DNA of 64,000 nt from Peromyscus leucopus (GCF_004664715.2 NC_051071.1:36751530-36815529); one strand, 5' to 3'. Counted from the first letter of the stretch, positions 13,030-24,416 are shown. Made by a program: numbers and translations. The notes: generated by a model from the sequence alone, not told the origin.

Positions 13030-14100
13030 GTTGTCTTGGTTTTTTTCTCTTGCTTGGATAAAATACCCTAACCAAAGCCTTTTAAGGGAGAAAGGGCTTA
13101 TTCTAACTGGTGTTTAAAGTGTGCAGTCCACTGTTGTTGAATATTGGGATGGGAGGAGCTTAAGACAGCTGATCACATCACATCCCATTCACAATCAAGA
13201 GGCAGGAAGTGATGGATGCAAGCTTCCTCTGAGCTACCATTCCCCACTTACACAGTCCAGGACCCCAGTCAGTGAGAAGCAGGAGGAGCAAAGCTTTTGG
13301 GTTTGTCAGCAATCAAGAAGAGCAAAAACAGTTGGGATCACTGAAAGTGTAAGATGATGGCTTTGAATTTCACTGGAACACTAGTTCCTGGATATTTTGA
13401 TTAGTTTTCATATGAAGAGTTGCTGATGCTCCCATTCAGGGACAACTGGCCTGACTGTTGCTGTCAGAGCTGAAGACAAGATATGAGGATCAGTGGTCTC
13501 AGATTACCCTGCCCTCTGTTGGCAGACAAATTCTCCATTGTACTTAGTGTCACATAACCTTTATAGGAGAATAATCTTGTAGACTTGTTCCAGAGCACCA
13601 GGGAATTTTCCTACATGTCATCCAGTAAGGGAAGTCAAAGTTCTGTGTCTCCAAGTTTGCTGACAGCTTTATCCTTAGTCTCCTTAAATGATCTACACCT
13701 GTTGGCCCTCAGTCTTCTGGAGAGTGGTCACTTTGTGTTTTCATGGGCAGAAGATGTATACTTCTTATCATTTATACTAATTAGTTATAACCATACGCCT
13801 GACAGGAGTAACCTAAGGATGGAAGGGTTTATTTTGGCTCATGAAAGTCAGGGTAGGAGGAGTGGGAGTCAGATGATCATATTTCATCTGTAGTCAGGAA
13901 GCAGAGAGACTGGTGCATGCTGATGCTCAACTCACTTTGTCATTTTTGTTCAGTCCATGACCCTAGCTTGAGGATGATTCTATTTAGTTTCAGGAAACCT
14001 TTCTAGGAACACTCTCATATATGCATGCAAAAGTGTGTTTCCATGGTGATTCTAAATCTTGTCAGGCTGAAGACGAAGATTAACCCTCACAATGCTTGAG
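13030..14100 (+). repeat. Two diverged copies of the 6,272 repeat family
   Basis: Around 13,040 and 13,790 the sequence resumes the pattern of an AT-rich start, then GGG(C/T)TTATT, then a middle with GGAGGAG and a CACAATCAAGAGGCAGG-like segment. They look like old, partial members of one family. No coding potential was recognised. Confidence 0.3.
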
Positions 14101-14282
14101 GACTCATTTCTGAGTTCTGATAGGTCAGCCATCCATTTTGTCATACAAATCTGTGTTGGGGCTGCTGTCCCTTCCCCTGTTTTTCCTTCTTCTCAGGGAG
14201 TGATGCATTAATGTTCCACAATTTTGGTGGGGTTTTAGAGGCTCAAGGTTAGATAGCCATCTTCTACCCTGCAGTTAAATTC

Positions 14283-14400
14283 TTCAGATTCTTCTTCTTT
14301 TATTAACTCTTTTTTTTCAATTATTTTACATCCTGACCACTGTTTCCCCTCCCTCCTCTCCTCTTCTTCCTCCCCTCACCTCCCCTGATGGCTCAGCTGT
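14283..14400 (-). mobile_element. L1-like fragment, antisense
   Basis: ATTATTTTACATCCTGACCA followed by a C/T-rich tract resembles part of rodent L1 read on the minus strand. It is short and diverged, so the call is tentative. Confidence 0.35.
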
Positions 14401-14840
14401 TAAAGGCTAGGTTCAGATTCTTCTTATCCTATAAAACTACTTACCATTCATGTCCAAGTTCAAAAGGCAATGCATTACAGCTGTTCACATGACCAAGAAG
14501 TAGAATGATACTCCATCAGCTGTGCTACTCATAACATTTTTTTGGTATGCTTCCATTGGAGCGCATATCTCATTGAGTTGTAGTTATTTGTGACATATTA
14601 ATTTGTTGTTGGATCTTTGTGGATAAGAACATTCTATAATTCATCTTGGTATGCTCAGAGCACTTATGCTTGTTCCTGACCTAGAAAGAATTATATTATA
14701 TAAAAACAAAACAAACTAATTTTTTCATTCTCAACAAATTCCATTTAAGCAATTCTATGATGTTATTAGATCACACATTGATTATTCAAAGATAAAACTC
14801 TGAAGTGAATGCTACTAATAGGAAACTTGGTTGTTTCTTT

Positions 14841-14843
<3 letters not shown>

Positions 14844-14889
<46 letters not shown>
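14844..14889. repeat. (CT)n microsatellite
   Basis: Uninterrupted CT run adjoining a SINE. Confidence 0.97.
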
Positions 14890-14892
<3 letters not shown>

Positions 14893-14894
14893 CT

Positions 14895-15055
14895 TTCTTC
14901 CTCTTGTGTGTGTTTGTGGACACCACAGTGCAAAAGTCAGAAGACAACTTTGTGGGAATTCTTTCCCCCTGTCCATTATGTGTGTCTTGGGGATTGAATG
15001 CAGGTTGTCAGGCTTAGCCTCAAGCACTTTGACCTACAGTTCTATCATTCTCAAG
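14895..15055 (-). mobile_element. B3/B4-type SINE, antisense
   Basis: CACAGTGCAAAAGTCAGAAG, GGGGATTGAATGCAGGTTGT and AGGCTTAGCCTCAAGCACTT in this order correspond to a tRNA-derived rodent SINE read in reverse, abutting the (CT)n at 14,844-14,889. Confidence 0.55.
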
Positions 15056-15429
15056 TCCACAAAAAGGAACTGGAAAATGCATTTAGGGTTAAGGATTTTG
15101 AAACTGGACAAATATACTAATAATATTATTATCATTATAGAATAAATTTACGTAATAAATATACAGCATATATTTACATAATAAATAATATATTATAGGA
15201 GAGGTCTACTCTACCATGGTTGGATATGAAAAAAATCTCACTAACTTCCAATGTAAGAAGAATGATCCCTATTATGCTAATACTGAGAATGGGAAGGACT
15301 TAGTGGAAGAAAATTATTGAATTCCTCATTCCCTTCCTGGCATCCTATCTGAACATCTGATAACTGCATTTGAGCTTGACAGCTTTAAGCACTGTAGTTA
15401 CTCCATTTTCTTTCTTTTTTCCCTTTTGT

Positions 15430-15915
15430 TTCATTTTTCTTTATTAAGAAATTTTCTACTCACTCTACATACCACCCACAGATCCCACCTCCTCCCTCCT
15501 CCCACCCCCAGCCCTCTCTCTCTCCCAAGCCACCCCACATCCCCAATCCCTCAAATCAAGGTTTCCCATGGGGAGTCAGCAGAGTGCAGCACACTGAGCC
15601 TAGGCAGTTCCAAGCCCCTTCCTGCTGCACAAGGCATCACACCACAGGCACCGAATTCCCAAAAGCCTGCCCATGTACCAGGGACAGATCCCGATCCCCC
15701 TGTCTGTGTGCCCCCAAAACAGTTTGAGCCAAACATCTGTCTTCCATATTCAGAGGGCCTAGTTCAGTCCCATGGGGGCTCCATCGTCACCAGTCCACAG
15801 TTCATGGGCTTCCACTAGTGTGGCTGGTCATGTCTGCACGTCTTCCCATCATGATCTCGACGTCCCCCGCCTGCAGAATCCCTCCTCTCTCTCATCAACT
15901 GGATTCCCGGGTTAC
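15430..15915 (-). mobile_element. L1 3' end, antisense
   Basis: On the minus strand this reads through a typical rodent L1 3' region, with ACTAGTGGAAGCCCATGAAC, GGGACTGAACTAGGCCCTCT, a GGGAGGAGGGAGGAGG purine tract, and a terminus AATTTCTTAATAAAG with an A-rich tail. It is the mirror orientation of the element at 41,005-41,534, with which it shares the same ordered blocks. It is truncated at its 5' end. Confidence 0.8.
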
Positions 15916-17214
15916 TCCATTATCTAGCTCTTGCTTTAATATTTCCTCCTTTATTTGATTAGGTTCCAGAATGGAGAACTTTTTAGTCTCCTCTCTGGAG
16001 AGTATAGGGCTAACTACCACGATGGAGGCACACGTTTGTGTGATTTCTTCCTTTTGTGTGTGCTGCTGCCCTGATGGAGCTCCTCAAACTAGGACACAGC
16101 TACAGGGTGGCCTTTCCGACTGTGAGCAAAATAAGTAGCTTTCCTTTATCAGTTATGAAACTTCAGGTACTTTTTATAGGAAAAAGCTAATGTTCGAAAC
16201 TAATACATGAGTCATTAGAAGCAATGTAAGAGTAAAATAGTTTCAACAATTTGGCAAAGGACCTCAACTTAAAGCTAGTAAGAGGAGAGGGGCCTCATAG
16301 TGTCAATCAAGCCAATCAAAATTTTCTCTATTGGAATAAACCTTGTGGAGCTTCTAGAAAGAAACATAGCCTTACAGTCACCTTTATTGTAGCTTTATCA
16401 GACTCAGGTTTTAGCTCTAGAACTACAGGATAAATGTGCATTCAATTACCCCCAAAGTATGGGTATTTGTTACATTGATAAGCAAATCTAACACAACACA
16501 GTTCCAGGATATTATCATTCAATTTGCTTCATGAACAGCATAAACTGCCTTCTGCTCAAGCAGCTTTGAGATCCAATTGTCTGGTTAAGTGAGCAATGAG
16601 TTTATTTTGCTTCTTGTGAAAGTTATTAATTAGTTAATCAAAAAAACTGTTCATTGTATATTTGGGTTTTTGTTTAAATAAGCAATATGTTTTAATATGG
16701 GTTAACAAAAAATATTCTGTGCTTTCTGTGGGGTTTGCTTGAATAAGAAAATATATTTTTGGAGAATAGACTTCCCACTGAAAGTCTCTTTTATATGGAT
16801 TCCCATGACCTTAAATCAATTTTATTTTTATACTTGTATATGTTTGCATATTCATATGTATGGCAAGGTTCTGTCATGGTGCCTATGAACAAGTCAGACA
16901 GCAGCCTTGAGTTCTGGGCCTCAACTTTCACTTTGTTTGAGGCAGTGTTTCTTGTTCACCACTGTGCGTATCCAGCTATCTTGCCTGGGGGTTCTCCATT
17001 GGGGAATCTCCAGTATCTCTCTAGCATACTGCCATAGAAACACTGAGGATGCAGAAGGGTGCTACAATGTCCAGCTTTCCTTTGGTTCTGACCATCTGGA
17101 CACTGGACTTTCAGAATTGTGCAGCATGCAGTTTACACACTGAGAGCTAAATTATGACAACTGTGGTTAGTAACACTGGACTGCATGCTTGAAATTTGCT
17201 GAGTTTTAGTTTCC
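15916..17214. other. Intergenic, old repeat debris
   Basis: CTGTGAGCAAAATAAGTAGC near 16,120 recalls the end of an old rodent repeat. The rest is unrecognised. Confidence 0.4.
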
Positions 17215-17684
17215 TATGGTGATATTTTATTTGTGCTGAAATGTGATTTTATATGTATGATAATAAAGAAAGTTGCCTGGAGATCAGAGGTAAAATCAAG
17301 CCATTAAGCAGAAGTCATTATTCTGTGATAATGATAGCACATGCCCTTAATCTGATTACGTGGCAGACAGAGTCTCTGTGTGGTCAAGGACACAGCCAAG
17401 CGTGGTGACTCGAACCTTAAATCCAAGTACCAACCATAGAGATCTGGAGGTTTATAGAGACAGGCAGTGATGAGGAAGTCATGTGGTTGGGTTTAGAGCC
17501 AATGAGAAGGCAGAACAGAAAGACAATAAAAAGAGAAATCAGACATTAAAAGCTCTCTCTGGGGAAGTGACTGCGTGAGGTGGTATGATAAGGTAGTCAT
17601 GACTCTCGGATCTCTTTGGCTATTTACCTCTGTATTTGGCTCTATCTTTCTTATTTATTAAGACTATTTAGAATTTCGTGTGCA
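17215..17684 (+). mobile_element. LTR-like repeat with embedded B1-like core, copy 1
   Basis: It begins TATGGTGATATTTTATTTG, has AATAAAGAAAG and GCCTGGAGATCAGAGG in its first 80 bases, and a B1-like middle (AGCCAAGCGTGGTGAC, CTTAAATCC). It ends AATTTCGTGTGCA. The same ordered blocks recur at 49,118-49,612. I read it as a solo LTR or LTR-like rodent repeat. Confidence 0.6.
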
Positions 17685-19489
17685 GTTTCCTTTCCTGTTG
17701 CTGTAATAAAAATCCCCCAACAAAGGCAATATACAGAAAAGGGCTTTATTTGACTCACAATTTAAAGTTACAGTCCCGTATGTTAGGAACTTGAAACAGC
17801 TGAGTACACAGATCCCCTTTCCTTTCTTGTAGTTCTTAAACTATTTCTGCTCTCCTTACCATGATGTTCCCTGAGCCCTGCCATTTTTATGGATGGGCAT
17901 TCAACAGTCATTTACTCTGCATACCTTGACAACAACTGACCACAATGAAAAGATACTTCTTTAAGCCAAAATGACAGCAACATTACTCTTTAGACATAAG
18001 TAGTTATTTATAATGCATCTTGAGAGGCACATCATGCCCATTTAGTAAAGCAACAACAGCAGCCTCCCCTAGGTTCTCTGACCTGCCCAGCCATAGGATT
18101 GTGAGAGGGTTTATAGTCCTAGATACTAATTTTCTCTTGTGCCACAGACATCAAATCCAAATATAAAATGTTTAGTTGCCCCCATAACAGATTTGCTACT
18201 ATTACACTAAGGAAATCAGGAGATAGAAACTAGCTGAACAGTTTAGGGATTGTCCAAAACCTGAATCACCCTTAGTTATGTCGGGCAGAAATATTAGAAC
18301 TGGGTTCTGGATCCTGCTCTCATTTCTTGCTATCTTTTTCCCCCTTTTTCAATCTTAAGAAGCCCCACTGTCTGAAAGTTATGCATGAAGATGTGTCTCA
18401 GAATGACAAGCATGTGTACAGTTCATGGATGGGCCACCTGCACTGGACAGCTTATCTCCCCATGCCTCACCACCATACCTACCATAAATCTTATTAAAAA
18501 AAACCCTGTAGACTATCAACTCAGTGACACCAAATTTTTGAGGATTCACATCTGCCCTGTGTGTCCTAAGTTCCCAACAACAATCCTAAAGAAAAAACTT
18601 CCTTCTACAACTCACCCTTATATGGTCTATGAAATTCATTCTTCAAATTCATAAAAAACAGTATAGCTCATTTAATCAGTACAAATTCTTTGTGAGATTA
18701 ATATAACTGCCACCTAACACCCGAGTTAAAGCCCACATGAGGCTAGGAAACCTCCTTCATTCTGAAGGACCCCTTTCCCTCATTTAAGCACCAGCAGGCC
18801 CAACAGCTCATTGGCAGTGCTGTACAGAAGATCTACAGCTGAATAAGGTTGTTGAGCATAATGCCCACCCCCACTCCAAATAGGCCACATAACACACAAC
18901 ACATTCTGGCATCATTAGAGATAGCCAGCAGGAAGGAAGCCTCTAGACAAGTTTTGGTGTAGTTTCTCTAAGTCCTGTGACCAAGACATATGCTATCTTC
19001 AGCAATAAGGCAATAACAACCAGTTCTGGGTGAACAAGAGTGACAATCACCTGCGTTGTTTGGGAGCCTCAAAGTCCTCCTTTTCCAACAACACTTAGTG
19101 AGATAAATCTTATGGCACTGTAATTTTGTTTAATAACCTATGACTTCTGGGAATGGCTTTATTCATCCATACCATGTACCTGCTTTCAAACTATATGTTC
19201 TTTTATTGGCTTACCCATGATCGAGCTTCCTTATGGAAAAAAAAAAAACCAACAAAACAAAACAAAACAAAACAAAAAAACAATAGTTTTGTTTGATTCT
19301 CCTCTACACATCAACATCTTCTCCATACCCCTGGATCCCCATATAAAACTTTACATCATAATACTGAAAGATCCTAACCCTTTAGGCTTACACCCCGACC
19401 AAGCCCCAGGAGAATAAGGAACTAAAAAGAAAACTAGTTCCAAGGGTAACCTGACTCAGCCATTATTCAACCAACATAACAATGTAAAG
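17685..19489. other. Intergenic, probable repeat debris
   Basis: The first 300 bases resemble the repeat family at 6,272. 18,380-19,300 is unrecognised and may be ERV-derived, given the LTR that follows. A (CAAAA)n stretch lies at 19,250-19,282. Confidence 0.4.
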
Positions 19490-19885
19490 AGATCTCTGTT
19501 AAGAGATGCGCTCAACTGTGACTGGGATAATTGCAAGTGTTCCAGGAAGGACCACTGTGACCTTTGTGTAAACTCCACTCCCGCCCTGATACCCCCCTTG
19601 AGGTTTCAGGAAGAATGTACATGAGGACGTGACTGTACCCACTCTGTGATCAGACCATGATCTTGTGAAATGAAATTGTATGGGAATTGTAATCTTATGG
19701 CTTTTGTGGGTTTTTCCTTTAAAAGTACCCATGTGATTGCAATAGGCGTGACTCTTGCTCTCTGGAGCTAAGTTTGCCCTACTGTACAGCCGCATTAATA
19801 AACACCTCTTGTTGTTGCATCAACTGGATCGGAGTCTGGGTTCTTGGGGTGCCCCCTCGAGAAGGTAGTACCCTGGGTCTGGGGT
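19490..19885 (+). mobile_element. Class I-like ERV LTR
   Basis: The U3-like part contains TTTAAAAGTACCC. It is followed by AATAAA at 19,797-19,802 and a U5-like segment (GGGTTCTTGGGGTGCCCCC) of the kind seen in gammaretrovirus-like LTRs. Sequence to the left (19,300-19,490) may belong to the same element. No TSD was found, so the limits are approximate. Confidence 0.5.
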
Positions 19886-21029
19886 CTATAAATACAAGTA
19901 TATCATAATTAATTTTACCTATTTCTTGTAACTTTTTCAGAGTGTGCCTTTGTGAAAAATGTAAACATTCCCATATGTCTTGGGCTATTTAACCATTGAA
20001 CACTGTGGCTTTATTTGATTGTCTCTGTTGACTTCCTTTACTACTACCTGAGAGGTCTCTATCATAGCTAAATTGTTTATATGTACAAATTTGCTTTTAA
20101 TTAATTTATGATTATGATATCTAACTGCTTCCGACAAGAAAGAGTGGCAATCATTTTGTATCACATTTTCCAAAGATAGAGCCTGGGAATAGTTAGGGGA
20201 GATGATTGTTTTGTCTGTAATTTATACAAGAGAGAAGAGGTTTTTTTTTTTGTTTGCTTGTTTTTTTATAAGGCTTTCTTTTAAAATACCTAGAAATTAA
20301 CTTATAATTAACCCAATCAACCAGAAAAATCACAAGTGATTCAAAATAATAAGTAAAATATCATCCTGTGTATTTAACATGGCATACTTCCCATAGCCAT
20401 TTTTAATATCATATAATAGTTTTCCACATACTACAATAAGGTCATTTTAAGAGTTCTTATTTTTGAAGGCATTGGAATCCCACATGATGCAGTAATCTAG
20501 AGTAAGCATCTTTGAGGTTTTTATTTTTAGGCCTGGAATGGCCATATACAAAGTGTCTCAGCTGTTCAACCTGCTATTAACTAGACACCATAAACTGAGT
20601 AATTTATAAATGGAAGATTTATTTCCCATTGTTTTTTTCCTCATTACCAAGCAAAGAAGTCTAAAATTAAGGCATGAGTCAATGGATTCTGTGTTGGGTG
20701 AGGACTTTCCTTCTGGTTCATAGATGGTGCTATTTCACAGCATCCTTCCACGGAGAAAAGCTGAGCAGACTTTCACCTCTTTTATGTGCACAAACCCTAT
20801 TGGTGGAACCTCCCTCCCTCCGACACACACACTATGAACTAATCAGGTTCTCACCTCCTTATATCATCAGCAGGAGGGTAAACACAGATACTTTTATCTG
20901 TACAAAAGGAGATGTGACTTTCACATGGGAATATATCTGGCCCTATAGGCTCCCTGGGCATATGTGGTGTTTTAAATAGGAAGGGCCCCATTCATATATT
21001 TGAATGCTCAGTCACCTGGGAGTAAAACT
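19886..21029. other. Intergenic, nothing recognised
   Basis: AT-rich sequence upstream of the PACRGL promoter, with no recognisable exon. Confidence 0.5.
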
Positions 21030-21200
21030 CTTTGATAGGTTTAGAAGGATTAATAGGTGTGGCCTTTTTAGAGAAAGTGTGCCCACTGGGCTTTGAGTTT
21101 TTTCAAAAGCCCACAGCCAGCCCAGTGTTTCTCTGTCTCTGTCAGCCTCTCTCTGTCTCTGTCTCCCTGTCTCTTGATAAGGATGTAGTTCTGTAGACAT
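21030..21200 (+). repeat. MaLR-like fragment (ORR1/MT type)
   Basis: Segments AGGATTAATAGGTGTGGCCT, CACTGGGCTTTGAG and a CTCTGTCTCTGTCAGCCTCT run, then GATGTAGTTCTG, follow the order of rodent MaLR LTRs. It lies just upstream of the PACRGL CpG island. The family name is from memory. Confidence 0.4.
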
Positions 21201-21602
21201 ATGGAAGTGCAAAGGAACACATTCTCTTCCAGCACCAATTTCATGAATGCAATCCAAAAGACAAAAGAATATGTTTATAGCTACAAATTTAGGGAAGCAT
21301 TTTGCAGTTGAATGAAACAGCATATGGAGTTGTACTATGTGGCAGGAAAGGAATTTGTATGACAGGAAGCTAAAAACTCATGGTGGTCAGTACCTAAGGC
21401 ACCAGTGTTGGCTACAAGATAAGCATATAGATGGAGAGAAACCGGGCTGGAGAACCAGAGAGAATCATCGTCTAGAGAGAATCAGCGAATCTTCAGTGGA
21501 AACTAAAACTTAAACTTCCTTTAAGGTCTCCCAGGGGCTCCTTTGTCACCTGAGACGGTTACCGGAGCTCTTGCTGGACAGAAACCCTTAGAATGCCAAG
21601 TC

Positions 21603-21615
21603 GTTGCCCGGCAAC
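21603..21615. promoter_or_regulatory. X-box (RFX binding site), perfect palindrome
   Basis: GTTGCCCGGCAAC is two perfect inverted half-sites (GTTGCC / GGCAAC) separated by one base. This matches the RFX-family X-box consensus GTNRCC-N(0-3)-RGYAAC. RFX2, RFX3 and related factors drive many ciliary genes through such sites close to the TSS. It sits just upstream of the presumed PACRGL start. Occupancy is inference; the motif is seen directly. Confidence 0.88.
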
Positions 21616-21644
21616 CTCCCAAACGCCTCTGTGGCCTCCCTGTG

Positions 21645-21649
21645 ATTGG
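21645..21649 (-). promoter_or_regulatory. Inverted CCAAT box (NF-Y)
   Basis: ATTGG within TGTGATTGGTTT, 29 bp downstream of the X-box and 22 bp upstream of the CRE. The inverted CCAAT orientation and its position within about 50 bp of the likely TSS are typical for NF-Y. Confidence 0.7.
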
Positions 21650-21671
21650 TTTAGAACGGGCGTCGCGCGCG

Positions 21672-21679
21672 TGACGTCA
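21672..21679. promoter_or_regulatory. Palindromic CRE (CREB/ATF site)
   Basis: TGACGTCA, the full 8-bp consensus, embedded in a CG-rich stretch (GCGCGTGACGTCACCGCG). Full palindromic CREs in CpG islands are usually CREB/ATF1-bound. It lies close to or at the inferred start of transcription. Confidence 0.85.
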
Positions 21680-21689
21680 CCGCGCGGCG

Positions 21690-21823
21690 CCGGATGTGTC
21701 TGCTACTTGAAGCCGGTTTCCTGGATCACGGCTACCCGCTGCGGGAGCCGCTAGCTTGGGCTCGGAGGGCCGGACGGAAGCCCCATCTGGGGCGGCGCGA
21801 GCGCCGGGGCGGCCTGAAAGGCG
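21690..21823 (+). other. PACRGL: Putative non-coding exon 1 of PACRGL
   Basis: This lies in the CpG island downstream of the X-box/CCAAT/CRE cluster. A plausible donor is GGCG|GTAGGC, with GT at 21,824-21,825. The left edge is only an estimate. An ATG at 21,694 opens a 63-codon frame through the exon; if transcribed it would be an upstream ORF in a different frame from the main start. The donor is not a strong consensus, and cDNA would settle the boundary. Confidence 0.45.
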
Positions 21824-22744
21824 GTAGGCGCGGGCGACAGGGCGGGGTCTCGGCGTGGGGGCCCTTCCAGGTTGGCGTCCCGTAGCTAGAGCCGCCGGAG
21901 CTTGTTGCTAGGGACACCAGAGGAGCTCTGGGAACTTAAGAGTGTTCTAACTGGAGTCCGCTCACCCTGTCTCCCAATTTTCAAAGCTTTTTTTTCCTCT
22001 AGCGGTGTCGACACACTCCCTCATTTTCAACTTTAGCAACACCCTGGAGCTGAAGTGAACTTAGGTGCTTCGAAGTGGGTGGGTTTGGTGATGGGAAGCA
22101 GAATTTTACTTCGTGATAACCAAGGGAATGGGGTTGTCCGTTTGGGGTTTGCAGGACCTTTGCAGACGGAACGCAGCTGCTTTAGCTGAGCGCCTTTTGA
22201 ACTGTTTGGAACTCTCTAGGTTTCTAATTAGGGAGTAGAAGAAAGGTGACGGACAATTAGATTAGTCCAGTGGTCTTAAACTGGGGGAGGTGGGGACTGA
22301 AATTTGGTACTTGTAAAACAAAGATGCAGTGGTTTCCTAGCGTATACAGGCGCCACCAGTCCCTTTTAGGCAGAGGCTCAATGACAGGGGATTTGTATTA
22401 TGTTTGTTGTTTTTCCTTCTGACATTGTGACATAGTATAGGAGTTCCACATTTAGTGGATTTCTGTATTCCGATGTCTACTTAGAATTCTAAGAAAGAAA
22501 CGAGGGGTTACTTGGACAGTATTTATAACAAAGTTTTTCACCTCTTCATTTCTTCTTGTCCCTACCCCTTTACACCACCCACCTAAAGTCATGTAAAGAA
22601 AAAGTAGTCTAAAGGTGAGAGAAAGGTTGTTTTTCTTTCACAAACTACGTCAGTCCGTGCTTGTCAGTGGATATATTTTTTTAACCAAACATATTTACTC
22701 TATCTTTTAAAATAAAGAGTGATGCCATTAACAATTAACTTTTT

Positions 22745-22945
22745 GTTTAAATATTTATTTATGTATTTTATGTAAGCTCTGTCTTATACATAAACTCTTC
22801 TGTCATATACATAAGCTCCTGAATGCCAGAGGAGGGGATCAAATTCCTTTATAGGTGGTTGTGAACCACCATATGGTTGCTGGAAATTAAACTCAGGACC
22901 TCTGAAAGAGCAGCCCGTGCTCTCAACCACTCAGCCATCCCTGCC
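22745..22945 (-). mobile_element. B3/B2-type SINE, antisense
   Basis: The plus strand reads GAACCACCATATGGTTGCTG, TTAAACTCAGGACCTCTGAA and CAACCACTCAGCCATCC, the complement of the tRNA-like head of B2/B3. It is in PACRGL intron 1. Confidence 0.75.
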
Positions 22946-23575
22946 TAGCCTCATTATCATCAGAAAGGCTTCCTTCAGCCGCTGATGGGAACAGATGCAG
23001 AGACCCACAACTAAACATTTGGCAGAGCTCTAGGATCCCTGCCAAAGTGGGGGGAAGCATTGCAAGGAGCCAGAGAGCTTGAGGACACCAGGAGAACATG
23101 GCCCACAGAATCAACTAAGTGAGCTCATAAGGGCTCACAGAGACTAAAGCAGCAGTTATGGAGCTTGAATAGTTTCACTCTAGGTCCTCTGCATATTAGT
23201 TGTGGTTGTTTAGCTTGAGGTTTTTGTGGGACTTCAAAGAGTGGGAATGGTGGTGTCTCTGACTCTTTTGCCTGATCTTTGGACCCTTTTCCTCTTACTG
23301 GGTTGCCTTGTCCAGTCCTGATAAGAGAGTTTGTACCTATTCTTACTGTATCTTGTTATGCCATGTTCCATTGATATCCCTGGGAGGCCTGTTCTTTTCT
23401 GAAGGGAAACCGAGGAGCAGTAGTTCTAGAGAAGAGTGGAGGTGGTGGTGGTGGTGGTGGTGGTGATAGTGGTGGTAAGTTGGAACTGGGAGGAGTGTAG
23501 AGAGGGGTGACCAGTTGGGATGTATTGTGTGAGAGAAGAATAAGTAAATAAAAACAAAAATACCTTAAAAATAAT
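22946..23575 (+). mobile_element. L1 3' end, older lineage
   Basis: The segment GATGGGAACAGATGCAGAGA and the following GGCAGAGCTC, then a GGT/GGA-rich tract (23,440-23,475), end in AGAATAAGTAAATAAAAAC. This is the layout of a rodent L1 3' UTR with A-rich tail. It lies in intron 1 of PACRGL, in sense. Confidence 0.7.
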
Positions 23576-23577
23576 TA

Positions 23578-23735
23578 TTTTTGCCAGGCATGTTCTCACA
23601 TGCCATTCAACACTCCCAGCACTCCAGAAACATAGGCGGGCAGATCTCTAAGTTCAAGTCCAACCTGGTCTACAAAGCAAGCTACAGGCCACCCAGAACT
23701 ATATAATGAGACCCTGTCTAAAAATCAAGCAACTA
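23578..23735 (+). mobile_element. B1 SINE, sense
   Basis: GCCAGGCATGTTCTCACATG..., then AGTTCAAGTCCAACCTGGTC and GAGACCCTGTCTAAAAATC: a diverged B1 directly after the L1 tail. It is the only clear plus-strand B1 in the window. Confidence 0.65.
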
Positions 23736-23739
23736 TTAT

Positions 23740-24290
23740 TTTTAAAAGATCCTAGGAGCTTGCAGACCAGTCTAGTAGAATCTATAAGCTCCAGGTTCCG
23801 AGAGAAAGCCTGGTTCACAAAATGGTGGAGAGCAATAACAAGAGATACCTAATGCCAACCTCTGGCCTCAATGGACATACCTACTTTCACACATTAACAG
23901 GCATATGTGAATGCACACATGACTCAAACTACATGGAATACTTAAAAACCTTGGAAGCCCTATTTTCTGGACTTTAAAAGCTTTTCAAATGAAGAGATTC
24001 GTTGGCTTTTAAACTCATTTAAATTAGAAAATAGGGCAGAGGAGATAGCTCAGCTGGTAAAGAATCTGATCGCCCAGAATCCTCGTGGTTGTGGTGGCCT
24101 GTCTTTCCTCTCAGCACTTAGGAGACACAGACAGGGAATCTCTTGCATGAGCTCACTATAGCCACATTAGCTAATAAGGGGAGCTCTGGGCTCGGTGAAA
24201 GATTCTGCCTCAATAAATAAGGTTGAGAGCTATTGAAAAAAAGATGGCAAGCTTGGGCCTCCACACCCACTCCTGAAAATAACTATTCAT
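23740..24290 (+). repeat. Two B4 SINE segments upstream of PACRGL exon 2
   Basis: The first part (23,740-23,935) has AAGCTCCAGGTTCCGAGAGA and CAACCTCTGGCCTCAATGGA, the 3' half of B4. The second (24,031-24,290) has GGAGATAGCTCAGCTGGTAA and GAGCTCTGGGCTCGGTGAAA followed by a CTTGGGCCTCCACACC tail, a fuller B4. It ends about 60 bases before the exon 2 acceptor. Confidence 0.6.
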
Positions 24291-24348
24291 TTTGGTCTTG
24301 TGTTTGTGGCAGATCAACAGATTTTGAAATCATTTCATTTAACTGCAG

Positions 24349-24416
24349 GAGTGAAAGGGAAGCCATGCAGAAATCGGAGTACCCTGGAGGTGTGCAGCTG
24401 AGAAACAGAGCAGCAG
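24349..24416 (+). CDS. PACRGL: PACRGL exon 2, start codon at 24,365
   Basis: The acceptor is AACTGCAG at 24,341-24,348 and the donor is GCAG|GTAC. The ATG at 24,365 has G at -3 and begins MQKSEYPGGV, as expected for PACRGL. The 52 coding bases encode residues 1-17 and the first base of Gly18, so the exon ends in phase 1. The five codons upstream of the ATG are open but contain no other ATG. Confidence 0.93.

Larger units (their letters stand above)
21560..21920 (+). promoter_or_regulatory. PACRGL: CpG-island promoter of PACRGL
   Basis: This is the only CpG-dense, GC-rich stretch in the window. It holds GC boxes (GGGGCGG at 21,789 and 21,806; GGGCGGGG at 21,840) with no TATA box visible. It lies 2.4 kb upstream of the first coding exon of PACRGL. 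The absence of TATA and the presence of GC boxes, CCAAT, CRE and X-box fit a broadly expressed ciliary-type promoter. The exact TSS cannot be read from sequence; about 21,690 is a guess from the motif layout. Confidence 0.85.

Noticed and set aside
14805..15145. Several Leu/Ser and Arg/Glu repeat frames near 14.8 kb, with similar ones at 56.2 kb and 61.9 kb
   Set aside because: They are translations of (CT)n or (GA)n microsatellites.
15426..15818. 130-codon Pro/Ser-rich open frame
   Set aside because: It is the complement of an L1 3' end and its purine tract.
21901..21915. Second X-box-like sequence (GTTGCTAGGGACACC)
   Set aside because: The right half-site does not fit RGYAAC, so it is at best a half-site.
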